DNA from: Streptomyces sp. CC208A
Lineage (GTDB): Bacteria > Actinomycetota > Actinomycetes > Streptomycetales > Streptomycetaceae
DNA: 64,000 nucleotides
Assembly (NCBI RefSeq): GCF_030010625.1
Contig: NZ_JASCXN010000016.1
Span: 1-64,000 of the forward strand
Direction: 5' to 3'
Shown: positions 25,514 through 31,484 of the stretch, one piece after another
How positions within the stretch are numbered: the stretch's first letter is position 1
Layout of the letters: each line of letters begins with the position of its first letter
Program-made: the position numbers and the translations under genes
Notes under the pieces: generated by a model
What the model saw: the letters and a program-made list of their open reading frames with translations, nothing else
Databases searched by the model: none
What the model was told of the DNA's origin: nothing

Positions 25514-26134
25514 ATGGGAGAGCAGGAAGTGCCTACTGGCGGCCGCGGCAAGCGCCGCCTCGGCGTGATGGGCGGGACGTTCGACCCGATCCACCACGGA
25601 CACCTGGTGGCGGCCAGTGAGGTCGCCGCCCTGTTCCACCTGGACGAGGTGGTGTTCGTACCGACCGGCCAGCCGTGGCAGAAGAACCACAAGGTCGTGT
25701 CGCCCGCCGAGGACCGCTACCTCATGACGGTCATCGCCACGGCCTCCAACCCGCAGTTCTCGGTCAGCCGCATCGACATCGACCGCGGCGGCGCGACCTA
25801 CACCATCGACACCCTGCGCGAACTGCGCGCGCTCAACGGCGACGCCGACCTCTTCTTCATCACCGGGGCCGACGCGCTCGCGCAGATCCTCACCTGGCGC
25901 GACGCGGAGGAGCTCTTCTCCCTCGCCCACTTCATCGGCGTCACCCGGCCGGGCCACGACCTCACCGACGACGGTCTGCCCAAGGGCGGCGTCTCCCTGG
26001 TCGAGGTCCCCGCCCTCGCCATCTCGTCCACCGACTGCCGCGCACGGGTCGCGGAAGGCGACCCCGTCTGGTATCTCGTCCCGGACGGCGTGGTCCGCTA
26101 CATCGACAAGCGCCGGCTGTACCGCGGCGAGTGA
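25514..26134 (+). CDS. nadD: nicotinate-nucleotide adenylyltransferase
   Basis: Makes deamido-NAD from nicotinate mononucleotide and ATP. 206 residues with GGTFDPIHHGHLVAA (T/HxGH nucleotidyltransferase motif), PTGQPWQK and ISSTDCRARV (ISSTxxR). ATG 25514 lies 8 bases after a TAGGCT -10 box (25500-25505), so it may be near-leaderless. First of a tight run nadD-LCP-rsfS-phosphatase. Confidence 0.96.
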   Translation: MGEQEVPTGGRGKRRLGVMGGTFDPIHHGHLVAASEVAALFHLDEVVFVPTGQPWQKNHKVVSPAEDRYLMTVIATASNPQFSVSRIDIDRGGATYTIDTLRELRALNGDADLFFITGADALAQILTWRDAEELFSLAHFIGVTRPGHDLTDDGLPKGGVSLVEVPALAISSTDCRARVAEGDPVWYLVPDGVVRYIDKRRLYRGE

Positions 26135-26153
26135 GTCCGGGGAAGGGGCACCG

Positions 26154-27848
26154 GTGAACGACCAGCAGAACCCGTACGACCCGTACTACCCGCAGCAGCC
26201 GCAGATCATCGGCTACGACGCGTACGGGCAGCCGGTGTACCAGCAGCAGGGCCAGGCCCCGCAGCAACCCGCGTACGACCCGTACGCCGGTCAGCAGCAG
26301 GCGTACGGCTACGACCCCTACGCCCAGCAGCAGCCCCCGACCCCTCAGCAGCCCTCGTACGACACCTACGCCGGGTGGCAGGGCCATGCCCAGCCCGCCG
26401 GCTACGACCCGTACGAGACCTACGGCGGCGGACAGCAGGGGCAGGCCGCGGCCGAGCCCGCGGCGCCCGTCGCCGCCGCCCCCGCCGGCGTCCCCGGCCA
26501 GCGGCCCGCCCCCGAGCCGCCCGCCGCCCCCAGGGCGCCCCGCCGGCCGGCCGCCGACAAAGGCGCGGACGAGGGCAAGGAGTACCGCACCGAGCAGTTC
26601 TCCTTCATCGAGGAGCCCGACGAGGACTCCGAGGACGTCATCGACTGGCTCAAGTTCACCGAGAGCCGCTCGGAGCGCCGCGAGGAGGCCCGCCGCCGCG
26701 GACGCAACCGGGTGATCGCCCTCGTCGCCGTCCTCGTCCTCGCCGCCGTCGGCGGCCTCGGCTACCTCTGGTCCGCCGGCCTGTTCCCCGGCACCGGCGA
26801 CTCCGGAGAGCAGCAGAAGACCACCGCCACCGGCCCGCAGCGGCGCGACACGATCGTCCTCCACCTCCACGACACCCGGAGCGGCGGCACCTCCACCGCC
26901 CTTCTCGTGGACAACACCACCACCCAGCAGAGCACCACCGTCCTGCTGCCCAACGCGCTTGCCGTCGCCGACACCGACGGGGCCACCACCACCCTCGGCA
27001 AGTCCGTCGAGGACGACGGCTCCAGCGGCACCCGCGAAGCGCTCGACAACCTCCTCGGTGCCAAGATCGCCGGAACCTGGCGGCTGGACACCCCCTACCT
27101 GGAGAACCTCGTCGAGTACCTCGGCGGCATCGAGGTCGACACCGACACCACCGTCCCCGACCCCAAGGGCAAGAAGGGCGCCGACCCGCTCGTCACCAAG
27201 GGCGAGCAGCAGACCCTCTCCGGCCGCGCCGCCGTCGCCTACGCCACCCACCGGGGCCCCGGCGAGGCCGAGGCCAAGCAGCTCCAGCGCTTCGGCCAGG
27301 TCGTGGGCGGTGTGCTGCGCAAGATGCCCAGCGACGCCGCGAACGCCACGACCGCCATCGAGTACCTCCAGCAGATCGCCGACCCGTCCCTCCCCGAGAA
27401 GGACCTCGGCGCCTCCCTCGCCAAGCTCGCCGACCACGCCAAGACCGGCGCCTACAAGACGGCGCTGCTGCCCGTCGGCCAGGACGGGACGCTCGCCGAG
27501 GGCGCCGGCGACAGCGTCGTCAAGGACATCCTCGGCGGCAAGGTCACCGTCCTCGACTCCAGCGGGGTGCCGCGGGTCTCGATCAAGGACGGAACGGGCG
27601 AGGACGCCGTCGAGGCGGCCAGGGTCGTCCTGGTCAACGGCGGCTACGCCTTCGCCGGTGGCAGCAGGACCGACAGCCGGGCGTCGTCCGAGGTCGTGTA
27701 CGGCGACGACGCCCAGAAGGCCACGGCCGTCGAGGTCGCCAAGACCCTCGGACTGCCCGCGGGCGCGGTCACCAAGGGCAAGCCCTCCGGCAGCGCCGCG
27801 GTCACCGTCGTCCTCGGCCGGGACTACGAGATCCCGGGCGCCCCGTAA
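26154..27848 (+). CDS. pdtA: LytR-CpsA-Psr (LCP) family glycopolymer ligase, PdtA-like
   Basis: 564 residues. A cytoplasmic Tyr/Pro/Gln-rich region (about 1-130) with repeated YDPYA units, one membrane helix (~182-205, VIALVAVLVLAAVGGLGYLW), an extracellular LCP domain (RRDTIVLHLHD, GGIEVDTDT, LSGRAAVAYATHRG...LQRFGQVV) and a C-terminal LytR_C domain (~470-560). LCP proteins attach polyprenyl-linked glycopolymers to peptidoglycan. The nadD-LCP-rsfS position is that of SCO2578 (PdtA), which transfers polydiglycosylphosphate to the S. coelicolor spore wall. The usual SIPRD segment is replaced by LLPNALAV. GTG 26154 has GGGGAAGGGG upstream. Confidence 0.85.
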   Translation: MNDQQNPYDPYYPQQPQIIGYDAYGQPVYQQQGQAPQQPAYDPYAGQQQAYGYDPYAQQQPPTPQQPSYDTYAGWQGHAQPAGYDPYETYGGGQQGQAAAEPAAPVAAAPAGVPGQRPAPEPPAAPRAPRRPAADKGADEGKEYRTEQFSFIEEPDEDSEDVIDWLKFTESRSERREEARRRGRNRVIALVAVLVLAAVGGLGYLWSAGLFPGTGDSGEQQKTTATGPQRRDTIVLHLHDTRSGGTSTALLVDNTTTQQSTTVLLPNALAVADTDGATTTLGKSVEDDGSSGTREALDNLLGAKIAGTWRLDTPYLENLVEYLGGIEVDTDTTVPDPKGKKGADPLVTKGEQQTLSGRAAVAYATHRGPGEAEAKQLQRFGQVVGGVLRKMPSDAANATTAIEYLQQIADPSLPEKDLGASLAKLADHAKTGAYKTALLPVGQDGTLAEGAGDSVVKDILGGKVTVLDSSGVPRVSIKDGTGEDAVEAARVVLVNGGYAFAGGSRTDSRASSEVVYGDDAQKATAVEVAKTLGLPAGAVTKGKPSGSAAVTVVLGRDYEIPGAP

Positions 27849-27916
27849 TCGTTTGCGGTGTCGTCGGCGGTCCGTGAGACCCTGGAGGAGTACTGACCGC
27901 CGACGAAAGCCTGCTT

Positions 27917-28354
27917 GTGACCGCCACCGATCGCTCCATCGAGCTCGTCAACGCCGCCGCCCAGGCGGCGGCCGACCGGCTCGCTCACGACATCATCGCG
28001 TACGACGTCAGCGATGTGCTGTCGATCACCGACGCCTTCCTGCTCGCCTCCGCGCCCAACGACCGCCAGGTCAAGTCGATCGTCGACGAGATCGAGGAGC
28101 GGCTCCAGAAGGAGCTCGGTGCCAAACCGGTCCGCCGCGAGGGCGACCGCGACGCCCGCTGGATCCTCCTCGACTACGTCGACATCGTCATCCACGTGCA
28201 GCACAGCGAGGAGCGGGTCTTCTACGCCCTGGAGCGGCTGTGGAAGGACTGCCCCGAGCTGCCGCTGCCCGAGGACGCCGTCAAGACCCGCGGCAAGGCG
28301 GCCGAGCACGCCGCGCTGACCGGTGCCGACAGAGCGGACGGTGAGCTGAGCTGA
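27917..28354 (+). CDS. rsfS: ribosomal silencing factor RsfS
   Basis: Binds L14 on the 50S subunit and blocks subunit joining when nutrients fall. 145 residues with DVSDVLSITDAFLLAS, NDRQVKSIVDEIEE and DARWILLDYVDIVIHVQH, all typical of the family; the last ~25 residues are a variable tail. GTG 27917. Its TGA overlaps the CTG start of the next gene. Confidence 0.95.
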   Translation: MTATDRSIELVNAAAQAAADRLAHDIIAYDVSDVLSITDAFLLASAPNDRQVKSIVDEIEERLQKELGAKPVRREGDRDARWILLDYVDIVIHVQHSEERVFYALERLWKDCPELPLPEDAVKTRGKAAEHAALTGADRADGELS

Positions 28355-29004
28355 GCGCCGCCAAGGGCGGCGCCGGCCGCCGTATCGTCCTGTGGCGCCA
28401 CGGCCAGACCTCCTGGAACCTGGAGCGCCGCTTCCAGGGCTCGACCGACATCGAGCTCACCGAGGCCGGCGTCCACCAGGCCCGCCGTGCCGCCCGGCTG
28501 CTCGCCGCCCTCCGCCCCGACGCGATCGTCGCCTCCGACCTGAAGCGGACGGCGGCCACGGCCGCCGAGCTGGCCGTGCTCACCGGCCTCGCCGTCGCCC
28601 ATGACGCCGCGCTGCGCGAGACGTACGCGGGGGAGTGGCAGGGGCTGACGCACGACGAGATCGTCGCGCGGTACGGCGAGCAGTACGCCGCCTGGAAGCG
28701 CGGCGAGCCGGTGCGCCGGGGCGGTGGCGAGCTGGAGACCGAGGTGGCCGACCGGGCCGCTCCGGTGATCCTGGAGCACGCCGACAAGCTGCCGCAGGAC
28801 GGCACCCTGGTGGTGGTCAGCCACGGCGGCACCATCCGTACCGCCATCGGCAGGCTCCTCGGCCTGGAGCCGCACCACTGGGAGGGCCTGGGCGGCCTCT
28901 CCAACTGCTCCTGGTCCGTCCTCGGCGAGGGCGCGCGCGGCTGGCGCCTCCTGGAGCACAACGCCGGCTCGCTGCCCGAGCCGGTCCTCGGCGACGACAC
29001 CTGA
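28351..29004 (+). CDS. histidine phosphatase family protein, CTG start
   Basis: Phosphoglycerate-mutase-like phosphatase, 217 residues: catalytic RHG in IVLWRHGQTSWNLERRFQG at the N-terminus, second half VVSHGGTIRTAIGRLLGL. In frame, the only start before the essential RHG is CTG 28351, as a TGA lies at 28342-28344 and the first ATG/GTG would remove the active site. GGTGAG (28340-28345) is a suitable SD and CTGA overlaps the rsfS stop, so coupling is likely. Physiological substrate unknown; members of this family near nadD and rsfS are often annotated only as phosphatases. Confidence 0.9.
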   Translation: MSAAKGGAGRRIVLWRHGQTSWNLERRFQGSTDIELTEAGVHQARRAARLLAALRPDAIVASDLKRTAATAAELAVLTGLAVAHDAALRETYAGEWQGLTHDEIVARYGEQYAAWKRGEPVRRGGGELETEVADRAAPVILEHADKLPQDGTLVVVSHGGTIRTAIGRLLGLEPHHWEGLGGLSNCSWSVLGEGARGWRLLEHNAGSLPEPVLGDDT

Positions 29005-29011
29005 CGCTTTG

Positions 29012-29036
29012 GGCCGGGCCCCAGGGGCCCGGATTT
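29012..29036 (+). terminator. hairpin terminator after the phosphatase gene
   Basis: CCGGGCC (29014-29020) pairs with GGCCCGG (29026-29032), followed by ATTTCCCTTT. Confidence 0.7.
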
Positions 29037-29100
29037 CCCTTTCCGGCAGGTCACCGGCTAAAGTTCTTCTTGTTCGCAGCGCTGAGCGCGGAGAACGCGA

Positions 29101-29173
<73 letters not shown>

Positions 29174-29182
29174 CAATCACCG

Positions 29183-29218
29183 GATCCCGTCTCCCGTCAA
29201 GGGGGGGCGGGATCTGTC
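29183..29218 (+). terminator. terminator after tRNA-Ala copy 1
   Basis: GATCCCG (29183-29189) pairs with CGGGATC (29208-29214), then a T-rich stretch ending in TTTT. Confidence 0.65.
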
Positions 29219-29301
29219 GTTTTGTCACTTCTGGGCCGCCGCCCGGCCATGGCAGAATCGGACGGCCGGAGGGGGACCAGGATCCGGACGGGAGGGTGGC
29301 C

Positions 29302-29535
29302 TTGGGTGCGCACAGGCGGAAGTGCGACTGGTGCGGCAGCGGCACGCCCATCGTGCGGGACATGGACCCCGTCAACCCCGACTACCAGTACTGGTGCGAG
29401 GAGTGCGCGCGGGCGCTGATCATAAAGGGCGACCCGATCGAGACCTACCGCGAACTCGAGGGGGAGCCGATCTACGGCCGGCTCCTCGACGAGCACTGCA
29501 CCCTCAAGCGGTTCTACTCCTTCGCCACGGCCTGA
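29302..29535 (+). CDS. small zinc-ribbon protein, uncharacterised
   Basis: 77 residues with two CxxC pairs (KCDWCGSG and WCEECARA) ~25 residues apart, a probable zinc ribbon, followed by an acidic helical tail (YRELEGEPIYGRLLDEH). Conserved across Streptomyces; function unknown. TTG 29302 has GGGAGG at 6 bases; GTG 29296 is too close to that SD but cannot be excluded. The 3' end overlaps the convergent GT87 gene by 22 bases. Confidence 0.75.
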   Translation: MGAHRRKCDWCGSGTPIVRDMDPVNPDYQYWCEECARALIIKGDPIETYRELEGEPIYGRLLDEHCTLKRFYSFATA

Positions 29536-30821
29536 GGCTCCCGGACCACGACGGTCCGCCGAGGAGCCTCCGCGGCCTCCGGCCCCCGAGGGCTCTCCGG
29601 TCGTCGGCTCCGCCACACCGCCAGCGCGTACCCGGCGAAGACGGCCGTCGCCGTGAGCGGGTAGACCGCCGACAGCAGCATCTGCCCCGCGTTCTGGTCG
29701 AGTTCGGGACGGCCCGGGTCGTGCGGCACCCACCACAGCGCGAACGAGGCGAAGGCCAGCGCCACCGCGCCCGTCACCTGCCACGCGCGTGTGGTCCGCT
29801 CGTACAGCAGGATCAGCAGCGGCACGCACCAGACCCAGTGGTGGGACCAGGAGATCGGCGAGACCATCAGCGCCGTGAAGGCGGTGACGACCACGGCCAC
29901 CGCCCTGTCGCCGCGCACCGCGGCCCGCACCGCGAGCGCCATCGCCGCGCCGCCCAGGAGCACCGCCGCCGCCAGCCACCACAGGCCGGGCGCGTCCGTG
30001 TGCATCAGTCGGGCGAGGACCCCACTGAGGGACTGGTTGGCGGTCTCCTCGGCGTGTCCGACCCGGCCCGTCTCGAACAGCGTCCGCGTCCAGAAGGTCT
30101 TCGAGTCCGCGGGCAGCGCCACCACCATGGCCAGCGTCGTGACGAGGAAGACCCCGGTCGCGGTCAGCGCGGTGCGCAGCCATTGGTTCGTCCCCCGGTC
30201 GCGGCGCCACAGCAGCAGCCCCGCGGCGAGGAGCAGCACCACGAAGAGCCCCGGTGTGAGTTTCACCGCGGTCGCCAGACCTATGCCGAGGCCGGCCCAG
30301 CGGCTGCCCTCGCGGCGGGTGAGGTCCCACAGCACCGCCACCGCGACCAGCAGGTTGATCTGCCCGTACCGGAGGGTCGTCCACACCGGCTCGCACCAGA
30401 CCACGACCGCCGCGACCCACAGCGTCGTACGCCACAGGTCGGCCCGTCGGCCGGGCGCGGCGAGCGCCGGGCGGACCAGCTGGAGCGAGAGCCGCACCAG
30501 GGCCGCCACCAGCAGCAGGTTCCCGGCCGTGGAGAGCGTCCGCATCAGTGGGACGTCCACCAGGGTCAGCGGCAGGAACAGCACGGCGGCGAACGGCGGA
30601 TAGGTCATCGCCAGGTTCGCCGAGGTGGCGCGCATCGCGTACAGGTCGCCGCCGGCCCGCAGCGTCTCGGCCTCGGCCCGGTAGACCATCACGTCGAGCA
30701 TGTTCACGTGGGCGACGCGCTGCGCCACCCAGAAGGCCGCGAACGAGATCAGACAGGCCGCCGCGGCGGCGACCAGGGGCCACGGCCGGGCGCGGGACGG
30801 GGAAGACGCGAAGGGGGACAC
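29514..30821 (-). CDS. GT87 family (DUF2029) polyprenyl-linked mannosyl/arabinosyl-type transferase
   Basis: Integral membrane glycosyltransferase of the GT-C fold, 435 residues with about ten hydrophobic segments. Family marks: GGDLYAMR and YPPFAAVLFLP near the N-terminus, RYGQINLLVA, GLGIGLATAVKLTP, and SPISWSHHWVW. GT87 enzymes in mycobacteria use polyprenyl-phosphate sugars on the outer face of the membrane. The gene sits on the opposite strand between tRNA-Ala copies 1 and 2. ATG 30821. Confidence 0.87.
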   Translation of the reverse strand: MSPFASSPSRARPWPLVAAAAACLISFAAFWVAQRVAHVNMLDVMVYRAEAETLRAGGDLYAMRATSANLAMTYPPFAAVLFLPLTLVDVPLMRTLSTAGNLLLVAALVRLSLQLVRPALAAPGRRADLWRTTLWVAAVVVWCEPVWTTLRYGQINLLVAVAVLWDLTRREGSRWAGLGIGLATAVKLTPGLFVVLLLAAGLLLWRRDRGTNQWLRTALTATGVFLVTTLAMVVALPADSKTFWTRTLFETGRVGHAEETANQSLSGVLARLMHTDAPGLWWLAAAVLLGGAAMALAVRAAVRGDRAVAVVVTAFTALMVSPISWSHHWVWCVPLLILLYERTTRAWQVTGAVALAFASFALWWVPHDPGRPELDQNAGQMLLSAVYPLTATAVFAGYALAVWRSRRPESPRGPEAAEAPRRTVVVREPQAVAKE

Positions 30822-30868
30822 AGACGGCGACCCTACCCGGCGCCTCCGACAGCCCCGGAGAAACGGAT

Positions 30869-30898
30869 TTGGAGATCTGCCCGGCGGCCGGTTACTGT
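30869..30898 (+). promoter_or_regulatory. promoter of tRNA-Ala copy 2
   Basis: -35 TTGGAG (30869-30874), 18-base spacer, -10 TACTGT (30893-30898); the mature tRNA begins 53 bases after the -10 box. Confidence 0.55.
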
Positions 30899-30951
30899 TC
30901 TGTCCGTCGCCGCGAGGAAGACCCGAGAGGGAGCCGGGCGGACGATCACGA

Positions 30952-31024
<73 letters not shown>

Positions 31025-31093
31025 CAGAAGGCAGACGGGCCATCCGTAGCGGGTGGCTCGCCGCACTTCTGCGGTAAGCTGAACGCCGCACGA

Positions 31094-31166
<73 letters not shown>

Positions 31167-31172
31167 CAGAAG

Positions 31173-31208
31173 AGAAGCGGGTCGTCCGGATCGGATGACC
31201 CGCTTCTT
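31173..31208 (+). terminator. terminator after tRNA-Ala copy 3
   Basis: Perfect 11-bp stem AGAAGCGGGTC (31173-31183) with GACCCGCTTCT (31197-31207). Confidence 0.85.
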
Positions 31209-31307
31209 CGTGTCCGGGTCTTCGTCTCCGGGAGGGCCGCCCGGGAGAGCCGCCCGGAGGGCCGCGCCGCCCGTGGAACGTCGATGCGGCCCGTGTGGGC
31301 CCTGCGG

Positions 31308-31313
31308 TACCCT
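31308..31313 (+). promoter_or_regulatory. -10 box of the leuS leader transcript
   Basis: TACCCT ends 6 bases before the leader-peptide ATG at 31320, so the leader is probably translated leaderlessly. Confidence 0.6.
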
Positions 31314-31319
31314 GGCGCC

Positions 31320-31358
31320 ATGCGTGCCGTACGCCTCCTGCTTATCGAGCCGCGCTGA
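31320..31358 (+). CDS. leuS leader peptide MRAVRLLLIEPR
   Basis: A 12-codon reading frame with three consecutive Leu codons (CTC, CTG and the rare CTT) followed by Ile. It starts at the predicted transcript start and ends 6 bases before a hairpin (31365-31390). A U-tailed terminator (31404-31428) and the leuS start (31485) follow. This is the layout of classical amino-acid attenuation: ribosome stalling at the Leu codons when charged tRNA-Leu is low would prevent terminator formation and raise LeuRS synthesis. Confidence 0.75.
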   Translation: MRAVRLLLIEPR

Positions 31359-31364
31359 TCAGTC

Positions 31365-31390
31365 CCGACGGGCGGAAGACATCCCGTCGG
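31365..31390 (+). promoter_or_regulatory. pause/anti-antiterminator hairpin of the leuS attenuator
   Basis: CCGACGGG (31365-31372) pairs perfectly with CCCGTCGG (31383-31390). ATCCC at 31381-31385 can alternatively pair with GGGAT at 31420-31424, which would disrupt the terminator; this alternative fold is inferred. Confidence 0.5.
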
Positions 31391-31403
31391 AGTCGGCGCG
31401 GCG

Positions 31404-31428
31404 TCCCCTCCTGTGCGAGGGGATTTTT
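31404..31428 (+). terminator. attenuator terminator upstream of leuS
   Basis: TCCCCTC (31404-31410) pairs with GAGGGGA (31417-31423) followed by TTTTT. A U-tailed terminator placed before its gene is rare in this window. Confidence 0.8.
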
Positions 31429-31484
31429 CATTTCGTGGCAGTTCGTGGCAGTGGGCAGAGACGATCGATGGAGCTTCTAGGACC

